Shown here in pieces: positions 16,801-28,910 of a DNA stretch of 36,425 bases. The stretch comes from S012-109 sp964425105 (lineage in GTDB: Bacteria; Pseudomonadota; Gammaproteobacteria; SZUA-140), in contig CAYRLE010000018.1 of the NCBI GenBank assembly GCA_964425105.1, positions 1 through 36,425 of the forward strand, read 5' to 3'. Both the position numbers and the translations under genes were made by a program. How positions within the stretch are numbered: the stretch's first letter is position 1; each line of letters begins with the position of its first letter. The notes under the pieces were generated by a model, which worked only from the letters and a program-made list of their open reading frames with translations, was not told the origin of the DNA and searched no databases.

Positions 16801-18522
16801 CTAGCTGGCAGTGCTGATATCCCTGATCAATTCGGGTAGCTCCATGTTGTCCATGGGCTCACTGGGGTCGACAAACAGCTGGCGATACAGATTCACCATT
16901 GCCCCCTTGGTACTGCCTGTCTGCTGGCCAATTTCCCAGTCGAGTTCGAGGAGCAGGCTGAGGAAGCCGTTGCTCACGCACATGCAATCGACAACATGGC
17001 GAATATGGAGGCTGGCGTAATCGGCATCGCCTGACAGCAGGCGTTCGATGCGCGCCGCCACCTCATCCAGCAGCAGGGCCGCGCGTTCGCGGTGCGCAGC
17101 CAGCGAGGGTTGCCTGATTCCCGAGAGCGTCTGGCGCATTTCGGCAAGCCAGGGTTGATGCAGGCCACGCGTGGCAAAATCGCGCAGCACCTGGGCGCAC
17201 AAGGTATTATGGGTGCCCTCCCAACTCTCCAGGACGATGGCGTCACGGTAGAGGCGCGGCAGCACGCTGAATTCCTCTATGGTGCCATTGCCGCCCAGCA
17301 CCTCGATGGCATCGCGCACCACCCGGCTGCACTGGATCGCGGTCCAGTATTTGTTGATGTTGACATGGATACGCCTTGCCTCTTTAAGCTCGGGCGAGGC
17401 CTGGCCGCCGGCAAGGCGGTCGCTCATGGCGAGGATGCGAAACGTGGTGGCCACGGCGGCACTGCTGACGACTCTCATGCGGGCGAGGATCTGTGCCAGT
17501 GTGGGGTGCTCGATGATGGCCCTGCCAAACGCGCTGCGCTGCCGGGCATAACCCTGCGCCTCGATACAGGCGCGCCGCATCAGGCCGCAGGCGGCCAGGG
17601 CGTTGTGGACCCGCGAGGTGTCGAGCACGATGCCCATCAGGTTCTTGAAGCCTCCCGCCAGGGGGCCGACGGGTTCGGCCAGCGCGCCATGGAAGTCCAC
17701 TTCCGCCGAGGCCAGGGAGCGCGTGCCGAGTTTGTATTTCAGGCGGCGGATCGCGAAGTCATTGAGCGCGCCGTCCACTGTCCTGGGGACGAGAAACAGG
17801 GCAAGGCCTCGCGTTCCTTGCGGCGCACCCTCAGGCCTTGCCGTGATCAGGAAGAGGGGGGCATCGATGACCGAGCAGAACCATTTTTCCCCACTGATCC
17901 GGTACCAGCCCCGGCGCTCGGGATCTGGGGTGGCAAGACAACTGTTGGTGGCGACATCCGAGCCGCCCTGGATTTCGGTGACGAACTGCGCGGCATGGAG
18001 GCGCCGTGTGTAATCCGTCTCGAGCAGGCGCGGCAGGTAGCGGTTCTTTTGGTCTGCCGAGCCGACCTGCTGCAGCAGCTTGATCAGGCCCGCCGTGCAC
18101 GCCACCGGGCAGGCATGGCCGGCCTCGCCGTTGTGGGTGATGAAATAGGTCAGGGCGCCGCAGAGCACTTCATTGCCCGGCGCTTTCAATAGCGCCAGCA
18201 CTTCAGTGTCCCAGATGCAGGCGCCGAGTTCGTGATAGGCGGGATGGAAAAGCACTTCTTCCGTGCGTTCGCCGATGCCGTTGAAGCGGCCCAGGCGCGG
18301 CAGGTTCTCGTCGCGGTTGGAGGCGATGGCCAACTCGTCCATCGTCGTGGCCGCGAGGATGGCGGCCTTGCTGAGCAGCGGGCGACGGGAGTCATAGGCG
18401 TCGCCCATGTGCATTTGCAGAACCCGCTGGATATTGCTGTCGGCCGCCAGGTAGTCCCGGGGTTTCTGGGCCTGCCACGCGGCAAGCGCTGTGCGAGCTT
18501 GACGACTCCTGTTTTCAGGCAT
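16801..18522 (-). CDS. Acyl-CoA dehydrogenase, AidB-like
   Basis: A 573-residue FAD-dependent acyl-CoA dehydrogenase of the longer AidB-like branch. Visible signatures are AQFVTEIQGGSDVATN, ISGEKWFCS (flavin and substrate contacts), YARQRSAFGRAI, and LESWEGTHNT, in which Glu435 sits where the catalytic base is in this family. The C-terminal 130 residues are an extra helical region, as in AidB. Whether it oxidises an acyl-CoA, and which one, or has the DNA-protective role described for E. coli AidB, cannot be told. It is divergent from prpBCD across 95 bases, which suggests a role linked to propionyl-CoA or branched acyl-CoA catabolism. Confidence 0.88.
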   Translation of the reverse strand: MPENRSRQARTALAAWQAQKPRDYLAADSNIQRVLQMHMGDAYDSRRPLLSKAAILAATTMDELAIASNRDENLPRLGRFNGIGERTEEVLFHPAYHELGACIWDTEVLALLKAPGNEVLCGALTYFITHNGEAGHACPVACTAGLIKLLQQVGSADQKNRYLPRLLETDYTRRLHAAQFVTEIQGGSDVATNSCLATPDPERRGWYRISGEKWFCSVIDAPLFLITARPEGAPQGTRGLALFLVPRTVDGALNDFAIRRLKYKLGTRSLASAEVDFHGALAEPVGPLAGGFKNLMGIVLDTSRVHNALAACGLMRRACIEAQGYARQRSAFGRAIIEHPTLAQILARMRVVSSAAVATTFRILAMSDRLAGGQASPELKEARRIHVNINKYWTAIQCSRVVRDAIEVLGGNGTIEEFSVLPRLYRDAIVLESWEGTHNTLCAQVLRDFATRGLHQPWLAEMRQTLSGIRQPSLAAHRERAALLLDEVAARIERLLSGDADYASLHIRHVVDCMCVSNGFLSLLLELDWEIGQQTGSTKGAMVNLYRQLFVDPSEPMDNMELPELIRDISTAS

Positions 18523-18605
18523 ACCTTCTCCCTAGGTGGGTCTTGTTACGGGCTGGGTGCCCAACGGTTTGTGAAGGTGTTTGCTTGTCGTTCAACTGAA
18601 TAAAC

Positions 18606-18611
18606 TACACT
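18606..18611 (+). promoter_or_regulatory. Possible -10 element for a leaderless prpB transcript
   Basis: TACACT ends 6 bases before the prpB ATG, so transcription would start at or beside the A of the start codon. No Shine-Dalgarno sequence precedes the ATG, and no well-placed -35 was found (TTGTCG is 15 bases upstream). The suggestion that prpB is leaderless is inference. Confidence 0.3.
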
Positions 18612-18617
18612 ACAACC

Positions 18618-19514
18618 ATGGATCCCGCAATTTCACCCGGAAAACGCTTGCGCCAGGCGCTGCTGCAGGAGCGGCCCTTGCAGATCGCCGGGGTAATCAA
18701 CGCCTATTGCGCCCTTCTCGCCGCGCATGCCGGCTTTCGCGCCCTCTATCTTTCCGGTGCCGGCGTCGCCAATGCCTCCCGCGGCCTGCCCGATCTGGGC
18801 ATGACGACATTGAGCGACGTCGTCGAGGACGTGCGCCGTATCACCCTGGCCAGCGATCTGCCCTTGCTGGTGGATGCGGATACGGGTTTCGGCCATCGCC
18901 TGATGATCGAGCGCACGGTGCAGGAACTCGCTGCCGCGGGCGCGGCAGGCATGCATATCGAGGACCAGGCCGCGGCCAAACGCTGTGGCCACCGCCCCGG
19001 CAAGCAACTGGTTTCCAGCGCGGACATGGTGGCCCGCATCGAGGCCGCGGCAGGAGCCAGGAGCGACCCGGATTTCATCATCATGGCGCGCACCGATGCA
19101 CTGGCCAGCGAAGGGCTCGATGGTGCCCTGCAGCGCCTTCAGGCCTACAGCGCGGCCGGTGCCGACATGGTGTTTGCCGAGGCCTTCACCAGCCTGGAAC
19201 AATACCGCATCGTGAGCGCCGCGCTCAGTGTCCCGCTGCTGGCGAATATCACCGAGTTTGGCGAGACGCCCCTGTTTCACGTAGATGAATTGCGCGCCGC
19301 CGGGGTGGCGCTGGTCCTCTACCCCTTGTCGGCGTTCCGCGCCATGAGCGCGGCGGCCGAGCAGGTCTATACCACGATCCGCCAACAGGGCAGCCAGCAG
19401 GCCGTGGTGGCGGGCATGCAGAGCCGCGACGAGTTGTACGCACATCTGGATTATCTCGCATTTGAACGCAGGCTGAACCGGGAGCAGGCGGGTGGTGAGC
19501 AAGGCGATGAGTAA
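18618..19514 (+). CDS. prpB: 2-methylisocitrate lyase
   Basis: The enzyme splits 2-methylisocitrate into pyruvate and succinate, the last step of the methylcitrate cycle that disposes of propionyl-CoA. The 298-residue protein aligns with E. coli PrpB from the first residues (SPGKRLRQAL). It has VDADTGFG near 85-92 for metal binding, HIEDQ at 113-117 and the lyase signature KRCGH with catalytic Cys123, the same number as in E. coli. LANITEFGETPLF is diagnostic of PrpB over isocitrate lyase. The ATG has no clear ribosome site. The gene overlaps the start of prpC by 8 bases. Confidence 0.95.
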   Translation: MDPAISPGKRLRQALLQERPLQIAGVINAYCALLAAHAGFRALYLSGAGVANASRGLPDLGMTTLSDVVEDVRRITLASDLPLLVDADTGFGHRLMIERTVQELAAAGAAGMHIEDQAAAKRCGHRPGKQLVSSADMVARIEAAAGARSDPDFIIMARTDALASEGLDGALQRLQAYSAAGADMVFAEAFTSLEQYRIVSAALSVPLLANITEFGETPLFHVDELRAAGVALVLYPLSAFRAMSAAAEQVYTTIRQQGSQQAVVAGMQSRDELYAHLDYLAFERRLNREQAGGEQGDE

Positions 19515-20616
19515 TGGCTTGGCTGGCGTCGTTGCGGGGCAAAGCGCCATCTCCAGTATCGAGTCCAGCGGTGCCGGCCTGCGCTATCGTGGTTATGACA
19601 TCGGGGCGCTTGCGGAGCAGGCGGGCTTCGAGGAGGTCGCCTATCTGTTGATTCACGGCCGGCTGCCAACAGCGCCCGAGTTGCACGCCTATCAGGCTGG
19701 CCTCATGGGCCACTGCACCCTGCCGGCGGCGCTGCGGACGGTGCTCGAGCAACTGCCTGCCGCGACGCCGCCCATGGATGTGCTGCGCACGGCTTGCTCG
19801 GCGCTGGGTTGTCTGGAGCCGGAATCGCAACAGCGCACCGCGGCTGCCATCGCCGATCGCCTGTTGGCGGGCCTTGCCTCGATGCTGCTCTACTGGCATC
19901 ACTTCCATGCCGCTGGCCGGCGCATCGAGACCGCGAGCAACGAGTCTTCGATTGCCGGTCACTTTCTGCACCTGCTCAAGCAGGAACCTCCCGATGAAAT
20001 GATGCGGCGCGCCGTGGATGTCTCGCTCATCCTCTATGCCGAGCACGAGTTCAATGCCTCGACCTTCACCGCCCGAGTGGTGGCGTCCACCCTGTCCGAC
20101 ATCTACTCGGCGTTGACTGCGGCCATTGGCGCCCTGCGCGGCCCCCTGCACGGCGGCGCCAATGAAGCGGCCATGGATATGATCGCGCGCTATGCAAGCG
20201 CTGATGAGGCCGAGCAAGGCATCCGCGATGCCCTGGCAAGGAAGCAGTTGATCATGGGCTTTGGCCATCGTGTCTATAAACAGGGCGATCCCCGTTCACC
20301 GATCATCAAGCGCTGGGCCGCGCGGCTGGCGGCAGCGACGGGGAAGGATCCCCTGTTCGAGATTGCCGAGCGCATCGAGCAGGTGATGATGAGTGAAAAG
20401 GGGCTGTTCCCCAATCTCGATTTCTACAGCGCCTTGACCTATCACTGCTGCGGTATTCCGACAGCCCTTTTTACCCCCTTGTTCGTCATCGCCCGCTGCA
20501 CGGGCTGGGCGGCCCATGTCATGGAACAGCGCGCGAACAACAAGTTGATCCGTCCCCTGGCCGAATACAACGGCCCGGCGCCCCGGCCCTATATTCCCAT
20601 CGAGCGGCGTCATTAA
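19507..20616 (+). CDS. prpC: 2-methylcitrate synthase
   Basis: A 369-residue citrate synthase-family enzyme that condenses propionyl-CoA with oxaloacetate. The catalytic elements are visible: a His in LRGPLHGGANE, a His in GFGHRVYK, and an Asp in FPNLDFYS. LRYRGYDI, YAEHEFNASTF and FVIARCTGWAAHVMEQR follow E. coli PrpC closely, which supports the methylcitrate rather than citrate assignment given prpB and prpD on either side. The ATG at 19507 lies in an ATGAGTAA overlap with the prpB stop and has an AAGG-like site; a GTG at 19492 is a less likely start. Translation is probably coupled to prpB. Confidence 0.94.
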   Translation: MSNGLAGVVAGQSAISSIESSGAGLRYRGYDIGALAEQAGFEEVAYLLIHGRLPTAPELHAYQAGLMGHCTLPAALRTVLEQLPAATPPMDVLRTACSALGCLEPESQQRTAAAIADRLLAGLASMLLYWHHFHAAGRRIETASNESSIAGHFLHLLKQEPPDEMMRRAVDVSLILYAEHEFNASTFTARVVASTLSDIYSALTAAIGALRGPLHGGANEAAMDMIARYASADEAEQGIRDALARKQLIMGFGHRVYKQGDPRSPIIKRWAARLAAATGKDPLFEIAERIEQVMMSEKGLFPNLDFYSALTYHCCGIPTALFTPLFVIARCTGWAAHVMEQRANNKLIRPLAEYNGPAPRPYIPIERRH

Positions 20617-20625
20617 CGGCTTCGT

Positions 20626-22059
20626 ATGCCCATGGCTGCCAGCGATCAGACCTCCTATGCCCTTGCTGATCCGCTGTTGCGCGATATTGCCGACTACGTC
20701 GTCGATTACAGCAATGACAGTGAAACCGCCGGTGCGACAGCAGCTTATTGTCTGATGGATGCCTTGGGCTGCGCCATCGCCGCCCTGAACAGCGCACAAT
20801 GCCGGCAGCGCCTGGGCCCAAGCGTCCCGGGGGCGGTGCTGCCTGGTGGCGCGCGGGTGCCGGGTACGGCCCTTGAGCTCGACCCGGTGCGCGCCACCTT
20901 CAACCTGGGCTGCATGGTGCGCTGGCTGGATTACAACGACACCTGGCTGGCCCGGGAATGGGGCCACCCCTCCGACAACCTGTGCGCCATCCTGTCCTGC
21001 GCCGACTATATCAGCCGCAGGGCGGTGCCGGCGCTGACCATGGGCGAGGTGTTGCAGTGCTTGATCAAGGCCTACGAGATTCAGGGCGTGCTGTCTTTGC
21101 AAAACAGCTTCAACCGCCTCGGGCTGGACCACGTGATCCTGGTGCGGGTGGCTTCCTGCGCCGTGGCCACCGCCCTGCTGGGCGGCGGCAGGGCGCAGAT
21201 CGTCAACGCGCTCTCCAATGCCTGGCTTGATGGCGGCGCGCTGCGCACCTACCGCCATGCACCCAACACCGGCTGGCGCAAGTCCTGGGCGGCCGGCGAT
21301 GCCGCAGCGCGCGGCGTGCAGCATGCACTGGCGGCGCTGCACGGGGAGATGGGCTATCCCACGGCGCTGTCGGCATCTCACTGGGGGTTTGAAGACGTGG
21401 TGTTGTCAGGCCGGCCGCTGCAGCTGCCTCGTCCCCTGCAAAGCTATGTGATGGAAAACATTCTCTTCAAGCTTGCCTCGCCGGTGGAGTTCCATGCCCA
21501 GACCGCAGTGGAATGCGCCCTGCAGCTGCACCAGGCGGCGGCCGCACGGCTCGATCAGATCGAACGTATCGTGCTGGCGACCCAGGACTCGGCCCTGCGC
21601 ATCATCGACAAGAAAGGGCCGCTGCGCAATCCCGCCGACCGCGATCACTGTCTGCAGTATGCCGTGGCAGTGGCGCTGCTTTTCGGCGAGCTCAGCAGCC
21701 ACCACTATGAAGACGAAGTGGCAAGGGACCCGCGCATCGACAGACTGCGCGACAAAATGGAAGTCGTGGAAGAGCCCGCCTACAGCCGCGATTACCTGGA
21801 TCCCGGCAAACGCGCCATCGGCAACCGGGTGACCATTCATTTCAGCGCTGGAGACACGGTGCAATGCGCCATCGACTATCCGCTTGGTCATCCGCGCCGC
21901 CGCAAGGAGGGGTTGCCGCTTGTGATCGACAAGTTCCGGACCAATCTCTCTGGCCACTTTAGCCGACAGTGGGTCGACGGCATGGTGCAGCTGCTGACGG
22001 ATCGGCAACAGTTGGAACAGATGCCGGTGCGCCAGTTCATGGATTTATGGGTTGGCTGA
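20626..22059 (+). CDS. prpD: 2-methylcitrate dehydratase, PrpD type
   Basis: A 477-residue cofactor-independent dehydratase of the MmgE/PrpD family, which converts 2-methylcitrate to 2-methyl-cis-aconitate. Typical blocks are VRATFNLGCMVRWLDYNDTWL, EWGHPSDNL, HVILVRVASCAV, NALSNAWLDGGALRTYRH, WAAGDAAARG and KLASPVEFHAQTAVECALQL. Length is close to E. coli PrpD (483). It lies 9 bases after prpC; ATG codons at 20626 and 20632 are both possible and neither has a strong ribosome site. Its last 15 bases overlap the 3' end of the convergent TetR gene. No acnD/prpF pair and no prpE or prpR is seen nearby. Confidence 0.94.
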   Translation: MPMAASDQTSYALADPLLRDIADYVVDYSNDSETAGATAAYCLMDALGCAIAALNSAQCRQRLGPSVPGAVLPGGARVPGTALELDPVRATFNLGCMVRWLDYNDTWLAREWGHPSDNLCAILSCADYISRRAVPALTMGEVLQCLIKAYEIQGVLSLQNSFNRLGLDHVILVRVASCAVATALLGGGRAQIVNALSNAWLDGGALRTYRHAPNTGWRKSWAAGDAAARGVQHALAALHGEMGYPTALSASHWGFEDVVLSGRPLQLPRPLQSYVMENILFKLASPVEFHAQTAVECALQLHQAAAARLDQIERIVLATQDSALRIIDKKGPLRNPADRDHCLQYAVAVALLFGELSSHHYEDEVARDPRIDRLRDKMEVVEEPAYSRDYLDPGKRAIGNRVTIHFSAGDTVQCAIDYPLGHPRRRKEGLPLVIDKFRTNLSGHFSRQWVDGMVQLLTDRQQLEQMPVRQFMDLWVG

Positions 22060-22653
22060 GCGCAGCAGGCCTTGGTTCAGGAAGCGATACACCTGGGTGA
22101 GGAAGGTATCCAGCGGCACCGGCTGGTAGCCCAGCACCGTCTGAAACCAATATTCCTTGATGATGCCCAGCAGGCAGACGGCCAGCACCACGGGATCGCC
22201 ATCCATGACAATGCCCAGTTCCTGGCCTTCGCGTAAGGAGCCCACCAGCCGCTCCATGGAGCGCTGATAGAAACGTGCCAGCTGTTCATCCGCCTCGGGA
22301 TCCAGGCCGACTGCCTCGCTGAACAGGATGCGGGCGAAATCCTGATTCTGCTCCAGTGTGGCGCACAGGGAATGGAGATTGCGGACCACCTGGGCGGGGA
22401 TATCGTCCTGCGGGCCGGTGAGGATGGGGGGGACCGACTCCCACACCACCTGAAACAGTTCCTCCAGCACCTCAGCGAACAACACCCGCTTGGAGTCGAA
22501 GTAGTTATAGAAGGTCCCCCGCGAGACGCCCGCTTCGCGGATCACATCCTCAACCGAGGTCGCGTAATAGCCCTGGCGTGAAAATAGCATGCGCGCGCAG
22601 TCGGTCAGCTGACGGCGGCGTTGTTCCCGGGAGGTGGTGCTGGCGTGAACCAT
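22045..22653 (-). CDS. TetR/AcrR family transcriptional regulator
   Basis: A 202-residue regulator. The N-terminal helix-turn-helix is clear: RRRQLTDCARMLFSRQGYYATSVEDVIREAGVS is followed by RGTFYNYFDSKRVLF (about residues 12-60), and a helical ligand domain follows. The ligand is unknown; acyl-CoA-type effectors are a reasonable guess from the neighbours. The ATG has AGGAAGGA upstream. It is divergent from the dehydratase-like operon and the shared region carries a perfect 20-bp palindrome, the likely operator. It also converges on prpD with a 15-bp overlap. Confidence 0.92.
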   Translation of the reverse strand: MVHASTTSREQRRRQLTDCARMLFSRQGYYATSVEDVIREAGVSRGTFYNYFDSKRVLFAEVLEELFQVVWESVPPILTGPQDDIPAQVVRNLHSLCATLEQNQDFARILFSEAVGLDPEADEQLARFYQRSMERLVGSLREGQELGIVMDGDPVVLAVCLLGIIKEYWFQTVLGYQPVPLDTFLTQVYRFLNQGLLRSANP

Positions 22654-22686
22654 GTTCCTTCCTGTGCCGATGTGGTACTAGCAACC

Positions 22687-22716
22687 ACTATAGGCCTGTT
22701 GTTTGATCTGGATCAA
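22687..22716 (-). promoter_or_regulatory. Candidate promoter of the TetR gene
   Basis: On the minus strand, TTGATC (22711-22716) and TATAGT (22687-22692) are separated by 18 bases. Transcription would start about 27 bases before the TetR ATG. The -35 element and part of the spacer coincide with the FNR box, so bound FNR should block this promoter. This is read from sequence only. Confidence 0.55.
22703..22716 (+). promoter_or_regulatory. Perfect FNR consensus box
   Basis: The site reads TTGAT-CTGG-ATCAA, a full match to the FNR/ANR consensus TTGAT-N4-ATCAA. It lies 17 bases upstream of the TTGACA of the rightward promoter, centred near -52 relative to the predicted start. It also covers the -35 of the leftward TetR promoter. 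An FNR gene lies 6 kb away. Confidence 0.8.
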
Positions 22717-22726
22717 GGCTCCGCTA

Positions 22727-22755
22727 TTGACAGGGTGCTGGTTTTAGACTGACAT
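22727..22755 (+). promoter_or_regulatory. Candidate promoter of the dehydratase-like operon
   Basis: A consensus -35 TTGACA (22727-22732) is followed after 17 bases by a weak -10, TGACAT (22750-22755). The weak -10 fits a promoter that needs an activator such as FNR. The -10 and start point lie inside the 20-bp palindrome. Confidence 0.5.
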
Positions 22756-22764
22756 GTCAGTCTA
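22745..22764. promoter_or_regulatory. 20-bp perfect palindrome, probable TetR operator
   Basis: TAGACTGACATGTCAGTCTA equals its own reverse complement over all 20 bases. It covers the predicted -10 and start point of the rightward promoter. Size, symmetry and position beside a divergent TetR gene are typical of a TetR-family operator. I saw no second copy in the window, including at prpB. Confidence 0.75.
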
Positions 22765-22846
22765 GTCATCCGTACAGCCGCTGCCATCGTTCGCAGAGGG
22801 GGCAGAAGGCGGCGCCTGACATGATCCGGGACAAAAGGAGCGCGCG

Positions 22847-26319
<3,473 letters not shown>

Positions 26320-26323
<4 letters not shown>

Positions 26324-27897
26324 ACTCGAACATCGTGCATCCCGATTTCCAGCAGCGTCGCCCGGCTGCGGGCAGTGTACCCGCCACCGGGAACGAGCAT
26401 TTCCCGCCCGGGAGTGAAAGAGCGGTCCCTGAGCAGCAGCCAAGTGCTGCTGCGCTGGCCATGAAGTCCCGCCCCCGCAAGCTGTGGATGTCAGGGCTGA
26501 GTTGGAGCCATGATCTGTTGATCTGCGCGGCCATGCGCGGCCTGGGCTACCCCATGGAGCCGCTGCCGGTGCCCGACAAGGCGGCGTTGCGCCTCGGCAA
26601 GGAGTTCGGCAATCGCGGCCAGTGCAACCCGACTTACTATACGGTGGGGAATCTGATCAAACACCTCCAGCAGCTGGAGGCCGGCGGCCTTTCCCGGCAG
26701 CGCATCATCCAGGAGCACGCCTTTGTCACCGCCGGCGCCTGCGGCCCGTGCCGCTTCGGGATGTATATCACCGAATACCGCAAGGCCCTGAAGGATGCTG
26801 GCTTCGACGGCTTCCGGGTTGTGCTGCTGCAGCAGGAGGCCGGATTGCAGCAGATCCACGGCGAGCAGGCGGTCATCGAGTTCAGCCCACGCTTTTTCCG
26901 CACCCTGCTAAAGGCGGTGCTGGCCGGTGACGTGCTCAATCTCATGGCCTACCGCCTCCGCCCCTACGAACTGGAAGCAGGGGCCACCGATAGTGCGCTG
27001 GCCCGATGCCGGACACTGCTCAGCGACGCCCTGCAACAGGGGCGCTCACTGCCAGGCGCCTTGCGGCGCTGCCGGCACATCCTGGCTGCGGTGGCGGTCA
27101 ACCGCCTGCAGCCCAAACCCTTGGTGAGTATCATTGGGGAATTCTGGGCCATGACCACCGAGGGCGAGGGCAACTACCACCTGCAGCGCTTTCTCGAAGG
27201 GCAGGGGGCGGAGGTGGCCATCCAGCCCCTCAGCAACTGGCTTCTTTACCTGCTTTGGGAACAGATTCAAGATACCCGGCGGCGCCTGGAATTGCGTGCC
27301 CAAGACGGCGGCGTCCGGGGTCTGCAGGGCACGCAGCCACGTAAAAAGCTGCTACTCTTGAAAGCCGCCCGTTTTCTTTTCCGGGCCTGGTTCCGGCGTT
27401 ATGCCGCCGCCATCGGCCTGCAGCGCTATCACCTTCCCGATCTCGATGAGATGGCGCGCATTGCCGACCCTTATTATGACAAGGAACTGCGTGGCGGCGA
27501 GTCCTTCATGGAGGTGGGCAAGCTCATCGACAGTGTGGAGGCGCGCCGCGCGCACTTGGTGGTCTCCGTCAAGCCCTTCGGCTGCATGCCCAGTTCCTCT
27601 GTCTCCGATGGCGTGCAGAGCCTGGTCACCGCGCGCTACCCGGAGGCGCTGTTTTGTGCCATCGAGACCAGTGGCGATGGTGAGGTCAATGCTCACAGCA
27701 GGATTCAGATGATGTTGTTCAAGGCGCACCAAGTGGCCCGCGAGGAGTACCAAGATGCCTTGCGGCGGCTAGGGATCTCGGAGCAAGAGGCCGGCCAGCG
27801 GCTGGCCCGCAGGCGGCGACAGAGTTCTGCCCTCTATCAGCCACAGCGTCGCTGTGCCGGCCATGCCGCAAATCTCATTCTGGAGTTGGAAAGATAG
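26320..27897 (+). CDS. 2-hydroxyacyl-CoA dehydratase-like partner protein (COG3581-type)
   Basis: A 525-residue protein that continues the architecture of the preceding gene; in many bacteria both are parts of one very long polypeptide, and here they are split by an ATGA overlap. Conserved cysteines are in NRGQCNPTYY (C102), GACGPCRFGMY (C141, C144) and VKPFGCMPSS (C421), a set suited to binding an Fe-S cluster as in HgdA/HgdB. Residues 1-45 are a Pro/Ala/Gln-rich, poorly structured extension. The open frame continues upstream inside the first gene, but the overlap ATG at 26320 is the natural coupled start. Its function is not established for this family. Confidence 0.85.
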
Positions 27898-27906
27898 AGG
27901 AAGCCG

Positions 27907-28272
27907 TCATCCAGGCAATTGTTTACCTTCGGCGGCGTCCAACACGCCGCGTGCCATACGGTATATCCACCAGGCCACGGAACCGGCTGCAACGACGTAG
28001 CCGACACCGTAATAAGAAGTTCCCACAGAGATGGCCAGCAAGATAAAAAAGACTATGAAGGTCTTTAGCAGCCATTGATGGTGGGAGATCAGAAACACCA
28101 TGAAGGGCGGCGGCTCGGCCCCATGGTTTGCGGTTAATTTTTTATATTCACGGAGTTTGATGATATTGATGATGGCACCCAGCAGGGCAGGAAATAACAG
28201 GATATGCAGACCGTAGGCAATCCACAGGATCAGCCGCTGGGATTTCTCATAGTGTTCGTCTGAAATGGCCAT
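27907..28272 (-). CDS. Small membrane protein, DUF4870-like
   Basis: A 121-residue inner-membrane protein with about three hydrophobic helices (residues 13-38, 66-84 and 88-105). The SHHQWLLKTF motif before the second helix resembles the HxxWQxRTF-type motif of DUF4870-like proteins; this is a similarity from memory. Function unknown. It converges on the dehydratase-like operon with a 9-bp gap and lies 21 bases downstream of the ferritin-like gene on the same strand, so the two are probably cotranscribed. Confidence 0.7.
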   Translation of the reverse strand: MAISDEHYEKSQRLILWIAYGLHILLFPALLGAIINIIKLREYKKLTANHGAEPPPFMVFLISHHQWLLKTFIVFFILLAISVGTSYYGVGYVVAAGSVAWWIYRMARGVLDAAEGKQLPG

Positions 28273-28293
28273 GGTTTTCTCCCTCGCTGGTTA

Positions 28294-28785
28294 TTATTCC
28301 AGCGGCAGTTTCTGTTTTTCAAACTCCAGCCGTTCCAGGAGGATCTGCGCATGACCCTCTTCATATTCGCCCAAGCGGTGGCAGACCTCCGCTACGCTGG
28401 TATTGGCTGATGATCCGAGGTCTTTGTACAATCGGTGGGTAAAATGCTCGATTTCCAGCGCTGCTTCCAGGATGGTGGTTGCCATGACAGGGCCGGTGAC
28501 AAAGTAATGGTCCTGGATTGCCTCCAGTCTTTCCAGGCAAGCATCGAACTCAGGGGGCAGGGGGATGGTTTCCAAAACCTCGCCAGCAGCGATTGCTTCC
28601 TGTAATACAAGAAACTCCTGGGCATGGGCACGTTCTTCCTCAGCCAGTTCCTGGAGCAGTTCGCTGATCCCTCTGTCATAGGGCTTAAAGCGCCGCGCCC
28701 ATTCCTGGTATAACAAGCCGCAATGTTGTTCCAGATCGATTGCCAGTGCTACCACCTGCAAGGCGTTATCAACCGTTGTGCTCAT
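28294..28785 (-). CDS. Ferritin-like/rubrerythrin-type diiron protein
   Basis: A 163-residue four-helix-bundle protein. Candidate iron ligands are E19, the ExxH motif E51-H54 (EERAH), E111 or E113, and the second ExxH motif E142-H145 (EEGHAQ), the pattern of ferritin-like diiron carboxylate proteins. The C-terminal rubredoxin domain of true rubrerythrins is absent. A role in peroxide removal or iron handling is possible. The ATG follows GGGAGG. It lies downstream of fnr on the same strand with a 125-bp gap that contains a weak promoter-like pair (TTGGAC and TACATT, spacer 19). Confidence 0.8.
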   Translation of the reverse strand: MSTTVDNALQVVALAIDLEQHCGLLYQEWARRFKPYDRGISELLQELAEEERAHAQEFLVLQEAIAAGEVLETIPLPPEFDACLERLEAIQDHYFVTGPVMATTILEAALEIEHFTHRLYKDLGSSANTSVAEVCHRLGEYEEGHAQILLERLEFEKQKLPLE

Positions 28786-28910
28786 ATCAGGTCACCTCCC
28801 TTTGTCCACACGGCGGGCATCCTGCATCCCAATGTAGCCGCTTCCAGAATAAAAAGTCCAATTCTGTGGTGCAGCCCCTATCCCGAATGGCCTTCTCTTT
28901 TCGATTCAGG

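Noticed and set aside
17092..18192. Plus-strand open frame opposite the acyl-CoA dehydrogenase
   Set aside because: It is antisense to conserved dehydrogenase motifs and lacks any family signature.
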